DNA of 64,000 nt from contig NZ_BOPH01000025.1 in NCBI RefSeq assembly GCF_016863655.1, positions 19,902 through 83,901 on the forward strand, read 5' to 3'. This stretch comes from Virgisporangium ochraceum (lineage in GTDB: Bacteria; Actinomycetota; Actinomycetes; Mycobacteriales; Micromonosporaceae). The position numbers were made by a program, and so were the translations under genes. Of the stretch, positions 16,665 through 24,307 are shown in pieces (the first letter of the stretch is position 1; every line of letters begins with the position of its first letter). The notes under the pieces are model-generated. The model was not told the origin of the DNA and did not search any database. It worked only from the letters and a program-made list of their open reading frames with translations.

Positions 16665-17579
16665 GTGTCGACCCGGTTGGGCACGATTCACGAACGCACG
16701 ATTCACGAACGTCGGTGGACCGCTGGTGCGGAGGTCCTGCTCGGCGAGTACGCGTTCCTCCTGCGACAGCAGGTCGAGGAGCGCACCGCGACCGACCGGT
16801 CCTGGGTGTGGAGGGAGGCCGACGCGACCCCGATCGCCACCACCGTGGCGGCCGGCGTCCGCGTGCGGTTGCGCCAGGTGGTGCTGCGGCGGCTGAGCCG
16901 CCACGGCGCACAGCTGCGTGACGGGCTGGGTGCGCAGGCCGACCTTCTGTCCACCATGGACGGTGCGTACGGGCTGCCCCATCTCGTCGGGCGCCACGAC
17001 GACGGTGGGCGCACCACGCTCGTCACCACGTTGGCCACCGCCCCGGCGTGGCGCGACGGGTACGGGCCGGGCCGGCGACCGCTCGACCGGCTGACCGCGG
17101 CGGCCGCCCTGGCGGCCGCAACGGCGTTGTGCGGCGCCCTCGGCGACCTGCACCGCCTCGGATACGCCCACCGCGCCCTGAGCCCCGACACGGTGCTGCT
17201 GCTCGACCGGTACCGCATCGGCACCCCCCGCGACCTCGGCCTGGCCGGTTTCCGCGCGGCGCCGGGCGAGGGTCCCGACGGATACCGCGCACCGGAGCAG
17301 GTGGAGCCGGCGGACCCGCGCATGGGTGTCACCGGTCGACGGCCCGGACCGGCGACCGACATCTACCAGGTGGCGGCGCTGATCTACCACACGCTCACCG
17401 GCCGCCGCGCCGGACCGGCGCCGAACCCGCCCATCCGCGCCGCGGTAAGCGGTTTCCCGTCGGCCGTCGACGCCGTGATCACCAGCGCCCTGTCCATGGA
17501 CCCGCGCCGGCGACCGTCGAGCATCGGAGCCCTCGCGGAGGCGTTGACCCTGGCGCGTACCACGCTCGTCGCCGCCTGA
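16665..17579 (+). CDS. Protein kinase-like pseudokinase
   Basis: The C-terminal 200 residues align by eye with the C-lobe of bacterial Ser/Thr kinases: LGDLHRLGYAHRALSPDTVL matches the catalytic loop, YRAPEQ the APE motif, and PATDIYQVAALIYHTLTG the following helix. However, the HRD aspartate is replaced (HRALSP), DFG reads as AGF, and no VAIK lysine is visible in the N-lobe. It is therefore probably catalytically dead, a binding or scaffold domain. There is no membrane segment. I chose the GTG at 16665 because GGCGGAGG ends five bases before it. The start region has a 14-bp direct repeat giving TIHERTIHER. The gene follows the anchored protein by 96 bases. Confidence 0.75.
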   Translation: MSTRLGTIHERTIHERRWTAGAEVLLGEYAFLLRQQVEERTATDRSWVWREADATPIATTVAAGVRVRLRQVVLRRLSRHGAQLRDGLGAQADLLSTMDGAYGLPHLVGRHDDGGRTTLVTTLATAPAWRDGYGPGRRPLDRLTAAAALAAATALCGALGDLHRLGYAHRALSPDTVLLLDRYRIGTPRDLGLAGFRAAPGEGPDGYRAPEQVEPADPRMGVTGRRPGPATDIYQVAALIYHTLTGRRAGPAPNPPIRAAVSGFPSAVDAVITSALSMDPRRRPSSIGALAEALTLARTTLVAA

Positions 17580-17601
17580 CAATCCCGTGCCGGAGCGGCA
17601 T

Positions 17602-17666
17602 TGATTCGAATCACGCGGGTCCGGGTACGGTTCTGGACGGCACGGCCGTCGCCGCGGCCATAGGGT
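17602..17666 (+). promoter_or_regulatory. Candidate promoter/operator of the small membrane protein gene
   Basis: The perfect 12-bp palindrome TGATTCGAATCA (17602-17613) lies upstream of a TAGGGT hexamer (17661-17666) that could be a -10 element, about 45 bases before the next gene. The palindrome is a plausible regulator site; no binding protein can be named. Confidence 0.35.
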
Positions 17667-17710
17667 TGGCGGGGACACACGGGACGAGAATCGCGAGCAC
17701 GGAGGTCGCC

Positions 17711-18055
17711 ATGTTCGGACGCACCAGCAAGACCGCAAAGGCACAGGAGATCGCCGAGGACGCCTGGGACGCCCTCGTCTCCACCTGGGAGTCGGCCCGC
17801 GACCGCACCGGCGACCTGGTGGTCGACACGGGTGACCGGGTCGGTTCGGCGAAGGACGAGGCGTGGCGCCGCGCCGGCAACGCCCTCGACGCCCTGGCCG
17901 GGCGCAGCCCGAGCAGGCCGTGGGCACTGGTCTTCGCGGCTGTCGCCGCCGGTGCCGCCCTGGGCTGGGTCGCCGCCACGGCGATCGGTCGCCAGTCGAG
18001 CCTGCCGGCCTTCGACGCCGAGACCGAGCCGAGCGACCTCCCGACCACGAGCTGA
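17711..18055 (+). CDS. Small membrane protein, DUF883/YtxH-like
   Basis: A 114-residue protein. About 75 charged amphipathic helical residues (AWDALVSTWESARDRTG) precede one membrane helix (LVFAAVAAGAALGWVAATAIG) and a short acidic tail. The pattern matches small stress-related YtxH/ElaB-like proteins, though I cannot fix the family. The ATG is preceded by GGAGG at five to six bases. The frame is open far upstream, but that part overlaps the pseudokinase gene and is a shadow. Confidence 0.7.
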   Translation: MFGRTSKTAKAQEIAEDAWDALVSTWESARDRTGDLVVDTGDRVGSAKDEAWRRAGNALDALAGRSPSRPWALVFAAVAAGAALGWVAATAIGRQSSLPAFDAETEPSDLPTTS

Positions 18056-18060
18056 CGGCA

Positions 18061-18091
18061 GCCTCGAGCCGGCACGGCGCCGGCTCGAGGC
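18061..18091. terminator. Terminator after the small membrane protein
   Basis: A perfect 13-bp stem, GCCTCGAGCCGGC / GCCGGCTCGAGGC, with a five-base loop, begins six bases after the stop codon. There is no T-run. Confidence 0.75.
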
Positions 18092-18095
18092 CACA

Positions 18096-18165
18096 GGCCG
18101 CCCAGGTCAAGGGGGCCGCCCAGTCCAAACAGGCCAAAGAGGCCACCGGCCGCCCAGGTCAAGGG
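18096..18165. repeat. 18-bp direct repeat in an intergenic region
   Basis: GGCCGCCCAGGTCAAGGG occurs at 18096-18113 and again at 18148-18165. The DNA between includes AACAGGCCAAAGAGGCC. I see no supported gene in 18092-18308; the repeats may be the remnant of a lost repetitive coding sequence. Confidence 0.6.
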
Positions 18166-18308
18166 CGGCGAAAGGTCGGGCACCGAGCGCAAACCATCCC
18201 GTATGCAGCCTTAGGACCCGTGGCGAACCAGCCGGTAGCAAATTTGTGATCTAACGAAGCCCTGGTGGGGGCACCGCTGACAACCCGCTGTTGCTAGGGT
18301 GTGCGGCC

Positions 18309-18572
18309 GTGAGCATGTATCCACCACCTGGCGGCGGCTACGCCGGGCAAGTTTCCGACAAGAGCAAGCTGGTCGCCGGCCTGCTGGGCATCCTCCTGGG
18401 CGGCTTCGGCGCCGGACGCTTCTACACGGGCCACACCGGCATGGCGATCGGACAGATCGCGGCCACGTGGCTCACCTGTGGTCTGGGTGGCCTGTGGCCG
18501 CTCATCGACGGCATCCTGATCCTGGTCAAGGGCGGTACCGACGCGCAGGGTCGAATCCTCCGCGACCAGTAG
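18309..18572 (+). CDS. TM2 domain-containing protein
   Basis: The 87-residue protein has a short Pro/Gly-rich N-terminus (MYPPPGGGYAGQ), then the TM2 domain: LVAGLLGILLGGFGAGRFYTG, a turn, and a second helix with GGLWPLIDGILIL. TM2 proteins are small two-helix membrane proteins of mostly unknown function. The start is GTG at 18309 or ATG two codons later. A TAGGGT hexamer eight bases upstream of the GTG (18295-18300) favours a leaderless start there. Confidence 0.85.
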   Translation: MSMYPPPGGGYAGQVSDKSKLVAGLLGILLGGFGAGRFYTGHTGMAIGQIAATWLTCGLGGLWPLIDGILILVKGGTDAQGRILRDQ

Positions 18573-18625
18573 CATCCGCGGTTCCGGCGGCTCATGGGGA
18601 TGATCCGCCGGTTCCCAGTTCCACT

Positions 18626-18654
18626 CGGCCGACCGGCGCCATGCCGGTCGGCCG
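18626..18654. terminator. Terminator after the TM2 gene
   Basis: CGGCCGACCGGC (18626-18637), five-base loop, GCCGGTCGGCCG (18643-18654): a perfect 12-bp stem 54 bases past the TM2 stop. A second, imperfect inverted repeat (18665-18695, GCGCCCTGATCGG / CCGATCGGGCGC) lies just before the ribosome site of the next gene and could influence its translation. Confidence 0.65.
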
Positions 18655-18712
18655 CCTGACTTTGGCGCCCTGATCGGGCACATCCGATCGGGCGCACCGG
18701 AACGAAGGCCGC

Positions 18713-20851
18713 ATGTCCGGTTCAGCTCGCGTGAAGCCGCTGGTCGCGTCGGGTCCGGCTCGCCCGACCGCGGCCGCGGCCGGTTCGGCCCGCGTGACGG
18801 CGCTGGTCGCGGCCGGGTTCGCGCTGGTCGCCGGCGCCGGCATCGGGCTGGCGGCGATCGCCGGCTTCGGAGCGGCGCCGGGCGGCGTCGGGGCCGTCCT
18901 CACGCTCGCGGTCGCGTCGGGGTTGGGCTGGGCCGCCGCCCCGCTGGTCCGCGCGGCACACGCGGCCGCGCGTGGCACCGCCCCACCCACCGTCGGACCG
19001 GCGGAAAGCGCCACCAGAGCGGACAGCGTCACCAGGGCGGAACGCGCGGGACCGGCAGGAAGCGCGGAGAAACCAGAAGGCGCAACGGGACCCGCCACGA
19101 GCACCCCCGATCTCGCGGAACGCGCACCGGCGAAGGTCCCCCGCTCCCACCGCCGCCCCTCGTTGGCGTCGCCGGTGCGCACCGCCGTGGTGGCGGGCGC
19201 CGTCGTCCTGCTCGGGCTGGTCTGCTGGCTGCACCCCGGCGAACCCGGCCGCGTCCTCTTCGGGCTGGCCCGCGCGACCGTCGGACTCGTCGTCTACGCG
19301 CTGCCGCTCGTGCCGTTGCTCGCGCTCGTGCCCACCGGCCCGCGCACGCCCGTCGCGTGGGTGGCGCTCTGGCGGGACAGGAAAGCCCTCGCCCTCGGCC
19401 TGTCGGCGGCCCGGCTCGTCCGTGACGCGGTTCTCGGGCGGGCCGCCGGGCTGGTGCTGGCCACGGTGGCGGTGCTCCACCTGCTCCGCGGCCGGCCGGG
19501 GCTCGAGGACAGCGCTTACCAGCTCGCCGGCGGGCTCCTCGGGATCGTCACGGCCACGCCGCTGTCCGGGCTGCTCTCCCCCGCGGGCGCGTTCGGGGTG
19601 CTGGTGGCGGTCGTGGCGAGCGTCGCGACGGTGACCGCCGGGCGCCTGTACCGCCCGCTCGGGCGCTACCCGGCGCTGGCCGTGCTCGTGCTGCTCGTGC
19701 TCGCGCCGCTCGGCGCGGGTGGGGTGTCGAACCGGGTCGGCTACCGGCACTTCCTCGGCGCCGACGGCGACCGCGTGGTCGTGATCGCCGGCCTGTCGCC
19801 GCACCACCGGCACGAGACGTACGACGCCGGCGTCGGCCTCGCCGACCTGCCGGGGCCCCTGCACCCGGTCCTGAGAAAGGGCTTTCCCGTGGCCGACCGC
19901 GACGACGGCGCGCGCGTCGCGGCGGCCCTCGCCGACCCCGCGAAGGCCGCCACCGACGGCTTCCCCGACGGCGGGCTGACGCTGCGCACCGGCGAGTGCT
20001 TCAGCTTCGTCGGCGGCACGTCGAACTTCCGGTACACGGTGCCGTGCAACGGCGAGCACACCGGCGAGGTCTTCTACGTCGGGCGGCTGCCGTTCGCCCG
20101 GGACCCCGGCGCCGAGGTCCGCACGGCCGCCGCCCGCGGCGCCTGCGAGAAGGCCTACGGCGGGTACCTCGGCGCCCCGTACGGCACGTCGTACCTGCCG
20201 ATCGAGCCGCCCGTCGTGCGGCGCGACGAGGCCGCGCCACACCGGCGCGACCTCGTCGCCTGCCTGTTCGCCGCGCTGGGACCGTGGCCGCTCAAGGGCA
20301 CCCGCACGGTGGCGACGCTGCAGCAGCCGCTCGACTGGTCGCCCGGCCCGGGCTGCGCCGTCGAGGCGGGCCTGCGGTTCACCGCGGCGCAGCCGGCACA
20401 GGTCTGCGTGGCGCCCGGACGGGCGGTCACCGCGGCCGGCACCGCGCCGATCGTCATCGACGCCGAGTTCCAGCCGGTCGGGCGGGGCGCCGGAAGCGGA
20501 CGGGTGGGCGTCGCGTGCGTCGGGGCGGACGCGGCCTCCGGCTACTACGCCACGGTCGGCGGCGACGGCGTCCTCACGCTCGTGAAGCGGCAGGGCAGCG
20601 CGCAGGCGTCGTTGGGCGCCGCGGGGAAAGCGCGTTCCTCTCCGAGCCCGCAGACCGCGGTCACCCAGGTTCAGCTGACCTGCCGGCCGGAGGGGACAGG
20701 GGTGCAGGTCGTCGCCTCCGCGGGGAAGGGCCGCGAGATCACCCTGACCGACGCGCAGGGCATCACGACGATCAGCCCGCGGCTCGTGGTCGAGTCCGTC
20801 GAGGCCCCGGTGACCGCGGCGGTCACCCTGTTCACCGCCAGGGTCGTCTGA
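18713..20851 (+). CDS. Membrane protein with FtsK-N-terminus-like helices and Septum_form domain
   Basis: The 712-residue protein has two N-terminal helices, an Ala/Glu/Thr-rich linker (about 95-145), then a multi-helix block to about residue 345. In this block, LFGLARATVGLVVYALPLVPL, VLHLLRGRP and QLAGGLLGIVTATPLSGLL resemble the membrane domain of actinobacterial FtsK translocases. No AAA motor follows. Instead, LRTGECFSF, VPCNGEHTGEVFYVG and CEKAYGGYLGAP mark a Septum_form-type cysteine domain (about 415-520), and a beta-rich tail closes the protein. This suggests an envelope protein of the division or growth zone (inference). ATG start with GAAGG upstream. It converges with the GH13 gene, three bases apart. 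Confidence 0.7.
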   Translation: MSGSARVKPLVASGPARPTAAAAGSARVTALVAAGFALVAGAGIGLAAIAGFGAAPGGVGAVLTLAVASGLGWAAAPLVRAAHAAARGTAPPTVGPAESATRADSVTRAERAGPAGSAEKPEGATGPATSTPDLAERAPAKVPRSHRRPSLASPVRTAVVAGAVVLLGLVCWLHPGEPGRVLFGLARATVGLVVYALPLVPLLALVPTGPRTPVAWVALWRDRKALALGLSAARLVRDAVLGRAAGLVLATVAVLHLLRGRPGLEDSAYQLAGGLLGIVTATPLSGLLSPAGAFGVLVAVVASVATVTAGRLYRPLGRYPALAVLVLLVLAPLGAGGVSNRVGYRHFLGADGDRVVVIAGLSPHHRHETYDAGVGLADLPGPLHPVLRKGFPVADRDDGARVAAALADPAKAATDGFPDGGLTLRTGECFSFVGGTSNFRYTVPCNGEHTGEVFYVGRLPFARDPGAEVRTAAARGACEKAYGGYLGAPYGTSYLPIEPPVVRRDEAAPHRRDLVACLFAALGPWPLKGTRTVATLQQPLDWSPGPGCAVEAGLRFTAAQPAQVCVAPGRAVTAAGTAPIVIDAEFQPVGRGAGSGRVGVACVGADAASGYYATVGGDGVLTLVKRQGSAQASLGAAGKARSSPSPQTAVTQVQLTCRPEGTGVQVVASAGKGREITLTDAQGITTISPRLVVESVEAPVTAAVTLFTARVV

Positions 20852-20854
20852 CCG

Positions 20855-22498
20855 TCAGACGCTGGCCCACACCGTGGTGTCGCCGGGCACGGTGCCGCCG
20901 GGCCCGATCGGTCCGCTCGACAGCAGCGGCCAGGCGCCGTCGGGCAGCCGCACCGGTTCGGTGCCCGTGTTGGCGACCACCAGCGTCGACCCGTTCCGGA
21001 CCGAGAGCACCGCTCCCGCGTCGGGCCCCAGGATCGTCAGCTCCCCCAGTCCCAACCCGCGTTCACGGCGCAGCCGCAGCGCCGCGCGGTACAGCTCCAG
21101 CGTGGAACCGTCGACACCGCGCTGCCGGTCGGGCGCGAGCTCGCCGTACGCCGGCGGCTGCGGCAGCCAGCTCGCGCCCGTCGGCGAGAACCCGTACGCC
21201 GGCGCGTCGGACCGCCACGGGACCGGCACCCGGCACCCGTCGCGGCCGCGGGACGTGAACGACGACCGCCGCCACGTCGGGTCCTGCCGGACGTCGTCGG
21301 GCAGCGTGGTGTGCTCGGGCAGGCCGAGCTCCTCGCCCTGGTACAGGTACGCCGCACCGGGCAGCGCCAGCATCAGCAGCGTCGCGGCCCGCGCGCGGCG
21401 CAGGCCCAGCTCCGCGTCGGGCTGCGGGTCGTCGGCGCCGACCCCGGTCCGCGGCGCCTCATCCGTCGGAAAGCCCAGGCGGGACGCGTGGCGCACGACA
21501 TCGTGGTTCGACAGCACCCACGTCGTCGGGGCTCCCACGCCCGCACCCGCCGCCAGCGAGCGCGCGATGAGCGGGCGCAGGGCGTCGGCCTCCCACGGCG
21601 CCAGCAGGTACTCGAAGTTGAACGCCTGGTGCATCTCGTCGGGGCGCACGTACCGGGCCAGCCGCTCCGGCGGCTCGACCCACGCCTCGGCCACCAGGAT
21701 CCGGTCGGGCCCGTACGAGTCGAGCACCGACCGCCACTCGCGGTAGATGTCGTGGACAGTCTCCTGGTCCCACATCGGCGGCGCCTCGGCATGCGGGTCG
21801 AAGACGACCGGACCGCTGCTGCCGCCGGCCCAGTCGATCCGGTCGAGCTGCTTCACCAGCCCGTGCGCCACGTCGACCCGGAACCCGTCGACCCCGCGGT
21901 CGAGCCAGAACCGCAGGATGTCGTCGAACTCGGCGCGCACCGCCGGGTGGTCCCAGTTGAAGTCGGGCTGACGGACGTCGAACAGGTGCAGGTACCACTG
22001 GCCGGGCCGGCCGTCGGGCTCGGTGATCCGGGTCCACGCCGGGCCGCCGAAGACGCTGGCCCAGCCGCCCGGCGGCTCGTCACCGCCGGGCCCGCGGCCG
22101 TCCTGGAACACGTACCGCTCACGCATCGGGTGACCGGGACCCCCGGCGACGGCCGCCCGGAACCACTCGTGCTCGTCGGAGCTGTGGTTCGGCACGAGGT
22201 CGACGATGATCCGCAGCCCCAGTTCCTTCGCCCGGGCCACCAGCTTGTCGAAGTCGCCGAGCGTGCCGAAGAGGGGGTCGACCGACCGGTAGTCGGCGAC
22301 GTCGTAGCCCGCGTCGGCCTGCGGCGACGGGTAGAACGGCGACAGCCAGACGGCGTCGACGCCGAGATCGGCCAGGTGGTCGAGGCGGGAGGCGATGCCC
22401 GGCAGGTCACCGAACCCGTCGCCGTCGGAGTCGGCGAACGAGCGCGGGTACACCTGGTAGATGACGGCGCTGCGCCACCACTCGTCGTTGGTGCCCAT
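20855..22498 (-). CDS. aglA: GH13 alpha-glucosidase
   Basis: The 547-residue cytoplasmic enzyme is a full GH13 (beta/alpha)8 barrel with YQVYPRSF at the start. The conserved regions are DLVPNHSS (near 100), the nucleophile in GFRVDVAHG (D209), the acid/base in LVAEAWVEP (E271) and the third carboxylate in LSNHDVVRH (D333). It has the length and motifs of alpha-glucosidases/oligo-1,6-glucosidases that split maltose, trehalulose-type or other alpha-glucosides. It is oriented like the neighbouring sugar ABC operon and probably cleaves the imported sugar. I chose ATG 22498; a TACAGT hexamer six bases upstream (22505-22510 on the complement) suggests a leaderless start. Confidence 0.88.
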   Translation of the reverse strand: MGTNDEWWRSAVIYQVYPRSFADSDGDGFGDLPGIASRLDHLADLGVDAVWLSPFYPSPQADAGYDVADYRSVDPLFGTLGDFDKLVARAKELGLRIIVDLVPNHSSDEHEWFRAAVAGGPGHPMRERYVFQDGRGPGGDEPPGGWASVFGGPAWTRITEPDGRPGQWYLHLFDVRQPDFNWDHPAVRAEFDDILRFWLDRGVDGFRVDVAHGLVKQLDRIDWAGGSSGPVVFDPHAEAPPMWDQETVHDIYREWRSVLDSYGPDRILVAEAWVEPPERLARYVRPDEMHQAFNFEYLLAPWEADALRPLIARSLAAGAGVGAPTTWVLSNHDVVRHASRLGFPTDEAPRTGVGADDPQPDAELGLRRARAATLLMLALPGAAYLYQGEELGLPEHTTLPDDVRQDPTWRRSSFTSRGRDGCRVPVPWRSDAPAYGFSPTGASWLPQPPAYGELAPDRQRGVDGSTLELYRAALRLRRERGLGLGELTILGPDAGAVLSVRNGSTLVVANTGTEPVRLPDGAWPLLSSGPIGPGGTVPGDTTVWASV

Positions 22499-22588
22499 CG
22501 GCCAACTGTAGGCGGCAACCTGTCGCAGCCCCGCGCCCGTCGGTAAATTGAGAGGACACCCGCCCAGGTCACGCATGGATAGGTCGAC

Positions 22589-23224
22589 ATGGACGACGAC
22601 CGGCACCTCGAGATAACCCCCGTCACCGTCACCGTCCTCCCGGCGGAACTACCGGAGGACGAACGGGAGGGCGCGGCCGACGCACCGCCGCCGCCCGACC
22701 GCACCGTCCTGAGGCTGAAGATCGCGTTGGCCGCGGCGGTCGCCGTGGCCGTGGCGCTGGCCGGCGCCCTGTTCTACGTGCGGCACCAGTCGGAGGCGGA
22801 ACGCGCGGCCACCGAGGCGATCGCGGCCTACACCAGGGCGTGGAACGCCCACGACTACGCCGCCGTCCGTAAGGCGATGGCGGGCAACGGCACCTTCGCG
22901 GCCAGCGACGCCCTCGACCGCGGCACCCTCTTCACCGCGTACATCGGCCCCGAACTGGAACGCGTCCTGGGCAAGCTCTTCGAAGCCGGCGTCCACCTGG
23001 AGACCCCCGGCACGGTCACCATCGCCGGCGACGACCCCACGAGGGCCTCCATCGCCCAGCAGTTCAGCTACACCGTCTACGGCCTGTCCGTCCAGGAGCA
23101 CGGCATCTCCCACTACACGCTGGGCCCCATCAGCGAGGACAACCGCAAACTCGTGGTGGTCCAACACGTCTTCTGGCGCCCGAGAACCCCAGGCAACCCC
23201 TCCATGCTCTGGATCCTCGAGTAG
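22589..23224 (+). CDS. Single-pass membrane protein with NTF2-like outer domain
   Basis: A 211-residue protein: about 43 cytoplasmic residues, one helix (IALAAAVAVAVALAGALFYV), then an extracytoplasmic domain with ATEAIAAYTRAWNAHDYAAV, a start typical of NTF2/SnoaL-like folds. No enzyme can be assigned; such proteins are common as accessory proteins in actinobacteria. The ATG has GGATAGG five bases upstream. It lies alone between the leftward glucosidase and ABC genes and is divergent from aglA. Confidence 0.72.
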   Translation: MDDDRHLEITPVTVTVLPAELPEDEREGAADAPPPPDRTVLRLKIALAAAVAVAVALAGALFYVRHQSEAERAATEAIAAYTRAWNAHDYAAVRKAMAGNGTFAASDALDRGTLFTAYIGPELERVLGKLFEAGVHLETPGTVTIAGDDPTRASIAQQFSYTVYGLSVQEHGISHYTLGPISEDNRKLVVVQHVFWRPRTPGNPSMLWILE

Positions 23225-23295
23225 AAGAAACAACCCCGTCCCACCACCTCCAAGCTCAAAGAGCGCGGGGGGCGGGACCGGCCGCAACCACAAGA

Positions 23296-23375
23296 GGGCT
23301 CCGGGGGCGGAGTGACCCGCGACGGCATAAACGCTGTGAAATCTGCCGTCGCGGGGCACTCCGCCCCCGGAGCCC
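23296..23375. terminator. Very long inverted repeat, probable bidirectional terminator
   Basis: Two 31-base arms (23296-23326 and 23345-23375) are complementary with a single mismatch, around an 18-base AT-richer loop. The arms begin GGGCTCCGGGGGCGGAGTG and end with its complement. It lies between the convergent ends of the NTF2-like gene (stop 23224) and the permease gene (stop 23393). The length is well beyond a normal terminator, so a mobile or repeat-element origin is possible. Confidence 0.75.
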
Positions 23376-23392
23376 CCCACGTGAAAGAGCAA

Positions 23393-24307
23393 CTACCCCT
23401 TCAGACCACCGGCCAGAAGACCACGGACGAAGTACCGCTGCAGAGCCAGGAACACCACGACCGGCACGATGATCGACACGAAGGCACCAGCCGACAACAG
23501 GTGCCACGCGTTGCCACGCGTACCACTGAGGTTGGCGAGCGCCACCGTGATCGGTGCCGTCTCGGGGCCGCCACCGGCGAAGGTCAGCGCGACCAGCAGG
23601 TCGTTCCAGGTCCACAGGAACTGGAAGATGCCGAACGCCGCCAGCGCCGGGGTGAGCAGCGGCAGCAGCACGCGGAAGAAGATCGCCACGTGACCGGCGC
23701 CGTCGACGCGTGCGGCCTCCAGGAGACCCGGCGGGATCTCCTTCATGAAGTTGTGCAGCAGGAAGATCGCCAGTGGCAGGGCGAACGTCGAGTGCGAGAG
23801 CCACACCGGCCAGAACGTGCCGCTCAGGTCGAGGTCGACGAACAGCGACAGCAGCGGGAGCAGCGTGACCTGGATCGGCACGATCTGCAGCGCGAACACG
23901 GCGATGAACAGGAGGTCACGTCCGGGGAACTTCACCCACGCGAAGATGTACGCCGCGAACGTCGCGAGCACCAGGGGGATCAGTACCGAGGGGATGACGA
24001 TGACGAACGAGTTGACGAAGTAGCTGCCGAGCGCCGACTGGCCCTCGGCGGCGAGCACCGTCTGGTAGTTCTTGAACGAGACCTCGGGGTCGGTGAAGAA
24101 CGTCCACCAGCCGGAGTTGGCGATGTCGGCCTGCGGTCGGAACGACGAGACGGCCAGGCCGAACGTCGGAATCGTCCAGACGATCGCGATCAGCAGCGCC
24201 ACGATCGACGCGACCGGGTTGGTGAGCTTCTTCTTGGCCTTGCTCGAGGCGGTGACCGGCGCAGCCACCGGCGGCGTGGTGGTGGTCGGAAGACTGGCGG
24301 TGCTCAT
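23393..24307 (-). CDS. aglG: Sugar ABC transporter permease (MalG/AglG-type)
   Basis: A 304-residue permease with six predicted helices and the ABC-permease EAA loop EAARVDGAGHVAIFFRVLLP that contacts the ATPase. PTFGLAVSSFRPQADI and the C-terminal QRYFVRGLLAGGLKG are typical of the MalG subgroup. It pairs with the permease at 24304, overlapping its stop by four bases (ATGA). The gene symbol is by analogy with alpha-glucoside systems and rests on the nearby glucosidase. No ATPase gene is present; a shared MsiK-type ATPase elsewhere is expected. Confidence 0.88.
   Translation of the reverse strand: MSTASLPTTTTPPVAAPVTASSKAKKKLTNPVASIVALLIAIVWTIPTFGLAVSSFRPQADIANSGWWTFFTDPEVSFKNYQTVLAAEGQSALGSYFVNSFVIVIPSVLIPLVLATFAAYIFAWVKFPGRDLLFIAVFALQIVPIQVTLLPLLSLFVDLDLSGTFWPVWLSHSTFALPLAIFLLHNFMKEIPPGLLEAARVDGAGHVAIFFRVLLPLLTPALAAFGIFQFLWTWNDLLVALTFAGGGPETAPITVALANLSGTRGNAWHLLSAGAFVSIIVPVVVFLALQRYFVRGLLAGGLKG

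Larger units (their letters stand above)
501..20638. repeat. Region carrying an iterated palindrome, consensus GGAAAGCGCTTTCC
   Basis: This entry marks the span of a dispersed 14-bp palindrome, not one continuous repeat. Copies read by eye, with up to about three mismatches: 501-513, 1062-1075, 2240-2253, 2660-2673, 3268-3281, 3896-3909, 4301-4314, 5980-5993, 6072-6085, 6170-6183, 6614-6627, 7446-7459, 8287-8300, 9489-9502, 16097-16110, 16417-16430, 17444-17457, 19507-19520, 19874-19887 and 20625-20638. Nearly all lie inside coding regions and in all frames. Half sites (GGAAAGCG) occur near 7169, 19002 and 21469. I found no full copy after about 20.7 kb. Compare highly iterated palindromes such as cyanobacterial HIP1; the function here is unknown. 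Confidence 0.8.

Noticed and set aside
18092..18290. Repeat-bearing frames after the small membrane protein (both strands)
   Set aside because: No start with ribosome site and no recognisable protein; treated as intergenic repeats.
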